A stretch of 64,000 nt of DNA, taken from Symbiodinium natans. Lineage: Eukaryota; Sar; Dinophyceae; Suessiales; Symbiodiniaceae. The number at the start of each line of letters is the position of its first letter. Position 1 is the stretch's first letter. The position numbers were made by a program, and so were the translations under genes. The notes under the pieces were generated by a model, which saw nothing but the letters and a program-made list of their open reading frames with translations, had not been told where the DNA came from and ran no database searches. The DNA lies in the NCBI GenBank assembly GCA_905221605.1, contig CAJNDS010000383.1:89835-153834 (forward strand), in the 5' to 3' direction. This document shows positions 8,305 through 17,257 of the stretch, one piece after another.

Positions 8305-11300
8305 TGTTGATGCTGAGGTGACTTCGTTGGGCCGCGATCGTCGCAGGCACAGAGGCTCAAAGAGCCGAAAACACCCAAGGCCCGGAAAGGGAGTCACAGC
8401 ATGCCGATCGGCATCACAGCATAGCAGCACGACACACAAGATTGCTGTTCGGTTTGTGGAAAAGAATCGCACGCTTTGTGCCTCAGGCGAACGTGGGCAT
8501 GGTCAGGGCTCGGTTGAACGAGCCTCAACTGAATCTTCGGAGCTGAGGGTCGAGGCCCAGAAGCGCTTGACCGACTACTACCGAAGTCGTCAAGAGGAGA
8601 CTCAGGGCGAGTTGGAAGCCCGAGAGCAGGTTCGGGTCCTGACTTCTGGACTACCTCAAGGCCAGGGTGTTCCCGGAGGGCAAGTTCAAGTGGGATTTGC
8701 TGGGCCGGGAGTACCTCAAGGTTCTGGCATTCCTGGAGGGCAAGTTCAACTGGGGCTTGCTGGAGTATCTCAAGGACATGGTGTTCTTGGAGGGCAAGTT
8801 CAAATGGGACTTGCTGGACCGGGAGTACCTCAAGGTTCTGGCATTCCTGGAGGGCAAGTTCAACTGGGGCTTGCTGGAGTATCACAAGGTCATGGTGTTC
8901 CTGGAGGGCAGGTTCAAGCGGGACTTGCTGGGGTGGGAGTACCACAAGGTTCTGGCATTCCGGGAGGGCAAGTTCAAGTGGGGCTTGCTGGAATAGGAGT
9001 TTCTCAAGGCGCTGGAGTTCCTGGAGGGCAAGGTCGGTTTGGACATGGAGGAGTTGACCTTCAGCAACCGGTTGGAGTCCCTCAAGTGCTAGGACCTCCT
9101 GGACAAGCGGCTGGAAAGTCGCCTCACCTTGGGAGTCAGTCCCAGTCGTTTCGCCATGAAGGAGTTGACCCTGGAAAAGGTCGCCAACGAGCTCAGCCAC
9201 CTCAACGTTCTCAATCGCCCGAAGAAGCGAGGATTGGTGAAGGTCCTGCAGATAAAGAACAAGGACTTGGAGGTGGAGATCTGCTCAACACGCTAGTGGC
9301 AGGAATGGCACAGCTTCAGCAGGCACAGATGGCAATGCTCAATCGCAAGGATGAGACGCCAGAGCAAGTCAAGCCGGGAGTAACCACACTGGCGGTTTTG
9401 GGACCGCCAGGAACCCCGGAGAGCGCTGTGGCGGTTCAGGATTGGGTGGAACTGATCGACGGTCCGATGTCGGACATCAGCGACACCAGTGCGGTGTGGT
9501 GGAAGGCGGTGAAGACGAGGGCCCAGGACATGTACCAGCAGTGGGTCAATAGCACTCCGTATGACCGCCTCCTCCTCAAGGACCCTTCGCCTGGAGACCT
9601 GGAGCTCGGGAAATACTCCCGGGTAAATATGAGGGCTGCTGGAATGATTCTGAGTGCTCTTCCTGATGAGATCCAACGAGAGATGGTTTCAAGGCAGTGT
9701 ACAAAGAGCACCTTGGGGATCATCTACCGCGTCTTCACCTTGTATGCCCCGGGCGGTGAGAAGGAGAAGACGCACATCCTTCGCTCACTGTCGGAGCCGG
9801 CAAAGTGCAGTGATCCTGATTCCGCTGCAAAGTCGTTGAGGCAGTGGGAAAAGTGGGTGACAAGGGCGAAAGAGCTGTCACTGGTGTGCCCAGATCCTGT
9901 CGTACTTACCCGAGGCTTGGGTTTGATTGTCGGTGAGGTTTTGTCCAAGTTTCCGGAGTCGGAGTTCAGAACGAACCTTATGCGGAACAAGCTCCAGGTT
10001 GACACCAACCCGAACCTGGAAACCACGATGCATTATCATCAACATCTTCGAGCTGAGATGGAGTTGCTCTCTATGGCGGGCGCGAGACAGACACCGACAC
10101 CGGCGAAGGCATCCTCACAGCAGACCGATACCAAGCTGAAGCCTTTCCGACCCGAGGATCCAAAGGGAAAGGGTAAAGGGAAGGGCAAGGGCAAGCAAGA
10201 TGGTTCGGAGCAAAAGGAGGGTGACCAGCGGTTGTGCCAATGGTTTGCAAAGGTTCCAGAAGGGTGTCGCTTTGGACGAAGTTGTCGCTTCAAGCATACC
10301 TTTGAGGGAACTACGAAAAGGGACAAATGTCTTGAATGTGGAGGTGAAGGTCACTTCGCTGCCGTATGTCCTACAAAGCAAAGTGCATCCCCAAAGGCAA
10401 AGGCTGACTCTAGTGCAAGGCCGAAAAGCTCTTCTTCGAAGCCTACAACCACAGCCAAAGCTGAAGTTCTTTCTCAGGATGGGAGCCAACCAGCCTCGGG
10501 GCCTCAGGAACCCGAACCGCAGCCAACCTCACCTTCGTCAACATTGACCTCTACTGTGTCGGGGTCGGGATCCAGAGAGATGCATGCTGCAGTTTCGGAA
10601 GCAGCCCAGGCCTTGAGATCACTGGTGGGACAGGGGAATTCCTCAGAGGGCCGAACAACGCTGGAAGGGCTACAAAGACAACTGGATGAGTTGAGGTTGA
10701 GGGCTTTGAGGGTGACTGATGATTTCGACCTCGGGAAGTTGAGATCCTTTGTGGACAAGAGAGTGTTCCAAGAGGCACTGAAACCCCCCAACGTGCTCAT
10801 CGACTCTGGTGCCACCAACATCATGAGACAGCCCAAGGGTGATGAGGAGTGGAGTTCGGCCTCAAAGGTGAACGTGGTCTTGGCGAACAACGAAAGTGCC
10901 CAGCTCTACCAGAACAGTGCTGGTTCGATTTTGGCTTCGTCGTTGGATATACAATCCCTTCTTCCGATGGGCGACCTAGTGAAGATTGGGTGTGAAGTCC
11001 ATTGGGGAAAGAAGGGGCTGAGGATCAGACACCCAACCCTTGGTCTGCTAAAGACAACTCTGAGGTCGGGGTGTCCGGAGCTCAACTTGGCTCAGGCACA
11101 AAACCTTTTCGACCAGATCGAGGCGGAGAGAATCCGAGAGCTGGAAAAGGGCGCTAAGGAGCTGGAGGTGAAGTTGGACCATCTGATGGCCAAGGAAAAT
11201 GAGAATTGGTCTGCATCCTTTGAGCGCTTTGTCAAGACCGGGAAGAAGATCGACCTTTGGAAAGGGATTGAAGGATCGTTCCTGAAAGGCCTTAGCCCAG

Positions 11301-12055
11301 TGACAAGGGACGCCTTGCCAGTAGATGTGAACATTGAAAAGGGCTGGGAGACACTCAAGAGTACATCGTGGAACCGAAGAAGAAGAAAGCTTCTCTTGAG
11401 TTCTACCCGGTGGCTTGTTCAGCTTTGTCCTCATCAAGAAGGAGCTCCATCGTTCGCATCGTTGGAGGACAATGGCCTCACCTGCATCACCGTGTCCGGA
11501 AGAATATCTAGGGAGTTGTTTGGGGTCCTCTTGTGGGGGGCAGCAACTGGAAGGATTGAGGTCATCGTGGGTGCGGGTGGATATGCTTCGTCTAGTGATG
11601 AGACAACAAGAGAAAGACTTGCCCAGATCATCCTCCTCTATGTCGTCACGAGGTTTGGAAGCCCTTCCAGAAGGACGGGCTTTGTCTGGGTTGGTCCTGA
11701 AATGATGAATCCAGGTGGTCCCGAGGAAGCTGTCATGGACGAGTTCGAGTCGTTAGCGGGCATGAAGTCGTATAAGTTTGACCAGGGTGCCTTAGGAGGT
11801 GGTCCAAGAAGATCTTCACGACTGCTCTCGAACTACGATCTGAACCACCTTGACGGCTTGCGTCAATCTGAGGAGGGGTCTTGTGGTGGAAAGGATACCT
11901 CAAGACAATGGCCTCGGCAACTTGAAGTGCATGTTCAAAAGGCGGTGGATGAAGCAAGGTTCACTCCAACCACAGGATCGTTGAGAGCCATGACAAAACA
12001 AGCATGGGAGGACCCTCCCCAAGGCCTATGTCACCGGTGCCTGGGACACAGTTAG
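8300..12055 (+). CDS. Copia Gag-protease polyprotein with degraded methyltransferase-like tail
   Basis: The frame reads through the LTR; the start shown is a GTG just outside it, and the real initiation site is unclear because the first in-frame ATG lies deep in the repeat region. Order of parts: basic N-terminus; Gly/Gln-rich repeats (about 118-250); copia-type capsid helical region (about 375-590, including DTSAVWWKAV); Lys-Gly linker; CCCH finger (about 644-666); CCHC zinc knuckle at 677-690 (C-L-E-C....H....C); aspartic protease with active-site D835 in IDSGATN. Residues about 1020-1190 look like a worn methyltransferase-type fold (NRRRRKLL, LLWGAATGRIEVIVGAGG, FDQGALGG). It would lack the usual Pro-Cys motif. 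The natural sequence moves to the pol frame within 11994-12055. Confidence 0.85.
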   Translation: MPVDAEVTSLGRDRRRHRGSKSRKHPRPGKGVTACRSASQHSSTTHKIAVRFVEKNRTLCASGERGHGQGSVERASTESSELRVEAQKRLTDYYRSRQEETQGELEAREQVRVLTSGLPQGQGVPGGQVQVGFAGPGVPQGSGIPGGQVQLGLAGVSQGHGVLGGQVQMGLAGPGVPQGSGIPGGQVQLGLAGVSQGHGVPGGQVQAGLAGVGVPQGSGIPGGQVQVGLAGIGVSQGAGVPGGQGRFGHGGVDLQQPVGVPQVLGPPGQAAGKSPHLGSQSQSFRHEGVDPGKGRQRAQPPQRSQSPEEARIGEGPADKEQGLGGGDLLNTLVAGMAQLQQAQMAMLNRKDETPEQVKPGVTTLAVLGPPGTPESAVAVQDWVELIDGPMSDISDTSAVWWKAVKTRAQDMYQQWVNSTPYDRLLLKDPSPGDLELGKYSRVNMRAAGMILSALPDEIQREMVSRQCTKSTLGIIYRVFTLYAPGGEKEKTHILRSLSEPAKCSDPDSAAKSLRQWEKWVTRAKELSLVCPDPVVLTRGLGLIVGEVLSKFPESEFRTNLMRNKLQVDTNPNLETTMHYHQHLRAEMELLSMAGARQTPTPAKASSQQTDTKLKPFRPEDPKGKGKGKGKGKQDGSEQKEGDQRLCQWFAKVPEGCRFGRSCRFKHTFEGTTKRDKCLECGGEGHFAAVCPTKQSASPKAKADSSARPKSSSSKPTTTAKAEVLSQDGSQPASGPQEPEPQPTSPSSTLTSTVSGSGSREMHAAVSEAAQALRSLVGQGNSSEGRTTLEGLQRQLDELRLRALRVTDDFDLGKLRSFVDKRVFQEALKPPNVLIDSGATNIMRQPKGDEEWSSASKVNVVLANNESAQLYQNSAGSILASSLDIQSLLPMGDLVKIGCEVHWGKKGLRIRHPTLGLLKTTLRSGCPELNLAQAQNLFDQIEAERIRELEKGAKELEVKLDHLMAKENENWSASFERFVKTGKKIDLWKGIEGSFLKGLSPVTRDALPVDVNIEKGWETLKSTSWNRRRRKLLLSSTRWLVQLCPHQEGAPSFASLEDNGLTCITVSGRISRELFGVLLWGAATGRIEVIVGAGGYASSSDETTRERLAQIILLYVVTRFGSPSRRTGFVWVGPEMMNPGGPEEAVMDEFESLAGMKSYKFDQGALGGGPRRSSRLLSNYDLNHLDGLRQSEEGSCGGKDTSRQWPRQLEVHVQKAVDEARFTPTTGSLRAMTKQAWEDPPQGLCHRCLGHS
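8305..8485 (+). repeat. 5' LTR (181 bp)
   Basis: Starts TGTTGATGCTGAGG and ends TTTGTGCCTCA; identical by eye to 17077-17257. It holds a 14-bp palindrome ATGCCGATCGGCAT (8401-8414) and a GGCTC/GAGCC hairpin. It is very short for a copia LTR and has no stop codon in the gag frame, so that frame reads straight through it. Confidence 0.93.
8656..9050 (+). repeat. Collagen-like tandem repeats inside gag
   Basis: About seven diverged units of 54-60 bp coding for repeats such as VPQGSGIPGGQVQLGLAG. They alternate between a QGSGIPGG and a QGHGVPGG version, so the array probably grew by duplicating pairs of units. Confidence 0.85.
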
Positions 12056-12098
12056 AGATTCAAGAGAAGAAGTTGAGTACGAGGACCTGGGCGACTTC

Positions 12099-15000
12099 AT
12101 GAAGGAGGTGGAGGGTGATCAGGTTCCCAACGAGGCCGATGAGGAGGATGATGACTATGTGCTTAGCGATGGTGAAGAAGGTCCTCCTCTACCTCAAGAA
12201 CTACAACCTCAAGAGACGAGGATTGTTCGCTACGACGATGATGAAGAGGTCATGGATTACCTGGATGAAAAGGGCGAGGAGCTCCTGGTGGATCCAAAGG
12301 TGGTGGCGAAGGCTGCAAAGAAGGCGTCCGAGGAGGGGAAGTCTGAGGAGGAAGTGAAGGCACTACCTGAGGACTTCAAACCACCGGAGAAAGCATTCCT
12401 GAAGTTTGCGGTTCCACTCCCGGATGTCAATCCCACTGTGATGAGTGCCGTCCAGAAAATCGTCTTGTACCTGAAGGACCTCAACATCCCTGTTTTGAGA
12501 TTTCACTCGGATAGGGCATCGCAGTTCACCTCGAAGGAGATGGTCCAGTGGTTCCACAAGGAGTCCATTCGCGTTACCACCAGTGTTCCTGGAGTACCAC
12601 AAGGAAATGGAGGTGCTGAGAATACGGTGAGGACCGTGAAGCAACAGGCGAGGACCATGTTGGGCGCAGCGAAGCTTGGCGAGGAGTTTTGGCCTTTGGC
12701 GGTGATGGCAGCAACGGCCATGAATCGTGCGGAAGTCCTTAACCAGGTCACCAAGTTGGTTGCGACATTTGGAACTCGAGTCTATGTCAAGAAGAAAAAG
12801 TATGCAGATAAGAGATTGCCGTTGAGGATGGAGTTCGAACCACGATGGAGGGAAGGTATCTACATGGGCTTGAGTGATCAGGTGGATGAAGGCCACTTGG
12901 TGTACGTCGACGGCACCTTCCTCCATACTAAGAACGTTCGTCCTGCCAAAGACCTTGTGGATCCGGGAATACCTGAAGCCCGGGAACCGTTGATTGCAGA
13001 GGAAACAGACCCTCAACCTGGGAGAAGAAGATTGAGGGAGAAGACAGCCATCAAGGCATTGGATACCAAGCAAAAGGATGAATGGTCTGAGGACCCCACC
13101 GACCCTGAGAGCTTCGCCAAGGAGGTGATCTATGAGGAGATCGATGTCGACGAAGAGATCATTGCCAAGTTGTTTGAGATGCTCCCAAAGACCGCGACAA
13201 CGCGAAACGTCTCCTCCGAAAGAGAGGATAGCGAGGAAGAAAGGGCAGCTCCTATGGATTGGTCGGCCGGCGCATTTGTGCATGGAGGTGTTCTGGGACT
13301 GAAAAAGGGCACGAAGAAGTTCCCTTACACCACCCGGGTAGTCAATCAGTTCATCGCCTCCAAGCTCGGAAACTGTGCTGGGGAATTGCCAACATGGACT
13401 ACCTTTTCGCTCTTCGGGAACATCCTTGCTGGTCCACATCGTGACAGTCATAACTGTGCTTCGTCGTCCTCGTACTTGATCCCTGTGAGCAGTTTTGATG
13501 GAGGTGGATTATGGGTGGAAGGATCAGAAGAGGGCAAAGACGTCGTCATCAAGAAGAACAAGAATGGCTACGTGGTGGAGTTCCCGATCGTGAATGGTGA
13601 AAGGGGACCAATTGAGTTCCATCCGAGGAAACTTCACTCAACCATGCCTTGGAAGGGGTTTAGATTGGTGGTTGCGGCCTATACAGTAAGGAACTTCGAC
13701 CGAATCAGTGGTGCCGATGAGGACATGTTGATCGACCTGGGATTCAATGTTCCGGGAAACGTGGCAGAGATCCAAAAGGAGGTAACCCTGAAGAAGCTCA
13801 CTGGTCCAGATCCAGATCAAGCCCCACCTCAAGAAGAAAGACCAAACCTGATGCTGAGGGTGGATGTAACACATCTACGAATGGAACCTGAAGAATGGTA
13901 CCAGTGGAGAGGAGCTATGACTCGCGACGCGAACAACATGACCGAGGGTCTTGTGGAGCAGTTAGCACCGATGGACAACGAGCCGGCCACTTGGATTCCC
14001 AGCACGATCTTTCAGGACCTTGAACGAGATTGGGTGGAAGAACCCGATGTTCTCATGGTCGCCACTGATGGAAGTCTTCTACACCTGGCAAGAGTTCTGG
14101 CAATTCACTCGGTGGATTTGGTCGGGAACTACGAAAACGGGGACCTTGAAGGTGAAAGAATCACTGTGGCGAGGATCAACAACCGCATTCTTCAGAAGGA
14201 GCAGTTCATCTTGTTTTGGGAAGTCAGGCGAATCGTTCCGATGGATCCTCCTAGGCCCTTGGTTCAGATCCCAACAAGACGAAATGGACCTGAAGATCCC
14301 GGGGATCCACAATTTCCACATCGACGAGACGATCATGGTGATCGACCGGAACCTCACTTAGCTGTTTTCAAGAAGATCGACGAGGAGTCTGCCGTCGAGA
14401 ACAACGACAAGTTCTTCATGGAAGTCGACTTGGAGGAGAACAGCTACATTCAAGCAAAAAAGGCCAATGTCCAGGAGCTCTACACCGAGAATCTAGAGGA
14501 GCTCTTGAGCACCTTGGACGCTCCACTTCAGGTAGTTCACACCTGTGATCCACGGGAAGCTTCGCAGCACTTGGAGTCATGGAAGCCCGCCTTGAAGAAG
14601 GAGATCAAGGCGATGGAAGAAATGAAGGCCATTCGAAGATTGAGGGGAAGGGAGGCGAAGGAATTCCGGGAAAACCCTGAATCCGTCATCGTTCCATCGA
14701 AGTTGGTCTACACTGCGAAGCCCCCAAGCAAAGAGTCAAAGGAATGGTTTCGAAGACGAGTCAGAGCAGTGGCTTGTGGAAACTTCGAGCAAGAAAGACC
14801 GGAAGGCTTCGGAGATCTCTATGCAGCAGGTGCTTCAATTGATGCTGTAAGAGGAGTTCTTGCCGAGGCGAATTACAAGAAGTGGGGCGCGGCGACGGAC
14901 GACATCAAGAATGCCTTCTTGACAGCACCGCTGGCTGAAGGAGATGGCAAAGGTCGTTATGCAATGGAGCCTCCACGAGCAGCAGTTCGAGCAGGCTTAG

Positions 15001-16961
15001 CCGATGATGACGAGCTGTGGGTGGTGGAAGCTGCAGTGTATGGATTCAAAAGGTCACCAAGGTGGTGGACTGTGTTTCGCAACTCAGTCACGAAGAATGC
15101 CACCTGGACCGGTGATGATGGCGATGTGTACCACCTCGAGATGGCCAAAACGGACCTGAATCTCTTCAAGGTCTGGAGGAAGGATGGCAGCAGTGAAAAG
15201 AAGGAGATAACTGGCTACGTGGTCTTCTATGTCGACGATATCCTCGCTGTGGGGACGCCGGCAACCTTGGATGGGTTCTTTGGCTGGCTGAACGAGCATT
15301 GGGAAACCAGTGGCCGAGAAGATGTCCTTCCAGGTGGTCAGCCAGTTCGCTTTCTTGGACTAGAGCTGAGCATAAATGAGGAGGGCGAGTTCTGTGTGAG
15401 CCAACAGGGATACCTCCAGGAGCTTCTACGACTACGTCAACCAACCTCCTACAGCAAAGTACCGATTGCCAAGGACAACGCCTACATCGAGGAGGGGAAA
15501 CTGGAAAGTCCGGATCCCAAGGCCTTGAAGGAGGCCCAACAGCGATGTGGGGAGATCTTGTGGGCCTCACAGAGAGCGAGACCAGATCTGGCCTATGGCA
15601 TGTCAGTGATGTCTTCCATAGTAGCAAAGGAGCCAGATCGAGCTGTGGAAGTCGGGAGGAAAATGATGGCCTATGTCAAGGGGACCGTCGACGCTAAGAT
15701 CCATTACCCGAAGGAGTTCGCCGAGGAGGACAACCCGCACGACCTCATCTTGTTCACGGATGCCAGCTTCAGTCCACAAGGAACCCGGTCGCATACCGGC
15801 TACCTTGTCGTTTGGCGAGGAGTTGTTTTGGCTTGGAAGTCGGGGAGACAAAGTCTGTGCACTCTGTCCTCTGCTGAGGCAGAGGTCGTTGCAATCACTG
15901 AGGGGGCACAGATGCTCAAGGCGGTACAGACCACCCTGAACGACCTCGGCATCTTTCCCAAGCGGCTGGTGATCAAGATCGATAGTACATCGGCGATCTC
16001 CATATTGAGTGGAGATGAAGGAGGATCGTGGAGGACAAGACATTTGAAACTTCGCTACAACTGGATAAGGGAGGAGGTGCAGAGAGGCGAACTGGTGCTC
16101 CAGCACCAGCCGGGCCTTCACCAGTTGGCAGACGTATTAACAAAACCGGTCTCTTCGGCGAGGATGAGGGAGATAATGGGTCTTTGGGGCTTGAAGCTCA
16201 AGGAGGATACGAAGGTGGCAGTCTTCAGTGTGGAGGACGAGATGCCAAAGGCCACCCCGACGGCAACGACAGCAGCAGCAGAAGCGAAAGCACAGGAAGC
16301 AGCAGCAACAGACAACACGTCACAAGCATCCCAGGCTCTGAAAAGGGTGATCCAGCTAATGACTAGTTGGGGTTTGGTTTGTGGTGCCAAGGGAGAAGCA
16401 ACTGCCCCTGCTACGACATCTACGAGCATCAAGGAAGCTCTGGCTTCAGACTGGGAAATGTGGATGCTGTTCCTCCTCTTAACGGTTGCTGTGGTCGCTG
16501 TTTGGGAGTGCATGAAAGGTTCGGCAAAGCAGATGGTCGAGCTGAAGGCGATGAGCATCAAGGCCAAGGACAAGGAGGAGCACCGGGAGATTTTGGCGTT
16601 GTTGGCTAGAGCGAGGACCACCCAAGAAGAAAGTCGCCTTCGCAGTTTAGCCTCCAGACACTTCCCGGAAGACCTGCCTCCGACTACAACATTGAGGGCG
16701 AGTACATCGTCGCCTACCTCAAAGAAAACTCAAGTTCGGGATGCAGAAGTTCAGACCTTGCCGGCGTTCGAGAAACAGGTCTTACGGGTGATGCAAGTCC
16801 CCTATGATGGACCGTTTTATATCACTGGCTCGGGCGACTGCTATCACAGGTACCGAAATTGCTGGGGCCTGAGGAACTCTTCGAATGTGATGACGAGAAA
16901 CCTCTGCACGTGTTGCAGAGATGGCGATGGAAATTCCCTCAGGCCAGCTGGTGCAGGATAG
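12099..16961 (+). CDS. Copia Pol: integrase core, 2OG-Fe oxygenase-like insert, RT, RNase H
   Basis: The frame is open from 11994; the first ATG is at 12099 (1620 residues). After an acidic region comes the integrase core with D138 (RFHSDR) and E174 (NGGAE), a D-35-E spacing. The HHCC finger and first catalytic Asp are not found. Residues about 405-540 form a 2OG-Fe(II) oxygenase-like insert: H447-x-D449, F-D-G-G-G-L, H513 and R522. The reverse transcriptase has DDIKNAFLTA, YGFKRSPRWW and YVDD at 1044-1047. RNase H has D1221 and an AEAE motif and looks intact. A hydrophobic segment near 1452-1475 is a likely membrane helix. The last 30 residues hold a Cys/His motif (CYHRYRNCWG...CTCC). Expression probably needs a +1 shift from the gag frame. 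Confidence 0.9.
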   Translation: MKEVEGDQVPNEADEEDDDYVLSDGEEGPPLPQELQPQETRIVRYDDDEEVMDYLDEKGEELLVDPKVVAKAAKKASEEGKSEEEVKALPEDFKPPEKAFLKFAVPLPDVNPTVMSAVQKIVLYLKDLNIPVLRFHSDRASQFTSKEMVQWFHKESIRVTTSVPGVPQGNGGAENTVRTVKQQARTMLGAAKLGEEFWPLAVMAATAMNRAEVLNQVTKLVATFGTRVYVKKKKYADKRLPLRMEFEPRWREGIYMGLSDQVDEGHLVYVDGTFLHTKNVRPAKDLVDPGIPEAREPLIAEETDPQPGRRRLREKTAIKALDTKQKDEWSEDPTDPESFAKEVIYEEIDVDEEIIAKLFEMLPKTATTRNVSSEREDSEEERAAPMDWSAGAFVHGGVLGLKKGTKKFPYTTRVVNQFIASKLGNCAGELPTWTTFSLFGNILAGPHRDSHNCASSSSYLIPVSSFDGGGLWVEGSEEGKDVVIKKNKNGYVVEFPIVNGERGPIEFHPRKLHSTMPWKGFRLVVAAYTVRNFDRISGADEDMLIDLGFNVPGNVAEIQKEVTLKKLTGPDPDQAPPQEERPNLMLRVDVTHLRMEPEEWYQWRGAMTRDANNMTEGLVEQLAPMDNEPATWIPSTIFQDLERDWVEEPDVLMVATDGSLLHLARVLAIHSVDLVGNYENGDLEGERITVARINNRILQKEQFILFWEVRRIVPMDPPRPLVQIPTRRNGPEDPGDPQFPHRRDDHGDRPEPHLAVFKKIDEESAVENNDKFFMEVDLEENSYIQAKKANVQELYTENLEELLSTLDAPLQVVHTCDPREASQHLESWKPALKKEIKAMEEMKAIRRLRGREAKEFRENPESVIVPSKLVYTAKPPSKESKEWFRRRVRAVACGNFEQERPEGFGDLYAAGASIDAVRGVLAEANYKKWGAATDDIKNAFLTAPLAEGDGKGRYAMEPPRAAVRAGLADDDELWVVEAAVYGFKRSPRWWTVFRNSVTKNATWTGDDGDVYHLEMAKTDLNLFKVWRKDGSSEKKEITGYVVFYVDDILAVGTPATLDGFFGWLNEHWETSGREDVLPGGQPVRFLGLELSINEEGEFCVSQQGYLQELLRLRQPTSYSKVPIAKDNAYIEEGKLESPDPKALKEAQQRCGEILWASQRARPDLAYGMSVMSSIVAKEPDRAVEVGRKMMAYVKGTVDAKIHYPKEFAEEDNPHDLILFTDASFSPQGTRSHTGYLVVWRGVVLAWKSGRQSLCTLSSAEAEVVAITEGAQMLKAVQTTLNDLGIFPKRLVIKIDSTSAISILSGDEGGSWRTRHLKLRYNWIREEVQRGELVLQHQPGLHQLADVLTKPVSSARMREIMGLWGLKLKEDTKVAVFSVEDEMPKATPTATTAAAEAKAQEAAATDNTSQASQALKRVIQLMTSWGLVCGAKGEATAPATTSTSIKEALASDWEMWMLFLLLTVAVVAVWECMKGSAKQMVELKAMSIKAKDKEEHREILALLARARTTQEESRLRSLASRHFPEDLPPTTTLRASTSSPTSKKTQVRDAEVQTLPAFEKQVLRVMQVPYDGPFYITGSGDCYHRYRNCWGLRNSSNVMTRNLCTCCRDGDGNSLRPAGAG

Positions 16962-17060
16962 CAAATTGAATGCACGTTTTCTCCTATAGCCTGGAGGGCA
17001 TAGGAATGCCTCAGCTCCCCGACAAACTGGGGTTCATGAGAAGTGGGCACCCCCTGACGG

Positions 17061-17076
17061 AGGGCCCAAGGAGGGG
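17061..17076 (+). other. Polypurine tract
   Basis: AGGGCCCAAGGAGGGG lies directly before the 3' LTR, where plus-strand DNA synthesis of LTR elements is primed. Confidence 0.75.
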
Positions 17077-17257
17077 TGTTGATGCTGAGGTGACTTCGTT
17101 GGGCCGCGATCGTCGCAGGCACAGAGGCTCAAAGAGCCGAAAACACCCAAGGCCCGGAAAGGGAGTCACAGCATGCCGATCGGCATCACAGCATAGCAGC
17201 ACGACACACAAGATTGCTGTTCGGTTTGTGGAAAAGAATCGCACGCTTTGTGCCTCA
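17077..17257 (+). repeat. 3' LTR (181 bp)
   Basis: Identical copy of 8305-8485. The following bases (TTGAG) do not repeat those before the 5' LTR. Confidence 0.93.

Larger units (their letters stand above)
8305..17257 (+). mobile_element. Complete Ty1/copia-type LTR retrotransposon (8953 bp)
   Basis: Two identical 181-bp direct repeats with TG...CA ends enclose gag, aspartic protease, integrase, RT and RNase H in copia order (integrase before RT). A purine-rich tract ends exactly at the 3' LTR. Identical LTRs suggest recent insertion or recent gene conversion. The five bases flanking the two ends differ (GTGCC versus TTGAG), so no target-site duplication is visible. The integrase lacks its zinc-binding part and first catalytic Asp, so this copy may be non-autonomous. 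No tRNA-primed binding site was recognised after the 5' LTR. Confidence 0.93.

Noticed and set aside
8486-8510. tRNA primer-binding site after the 5' LTR
   Set aside because: The sequence does not match any tRNA 3' end I can recognise, including initiator Met.
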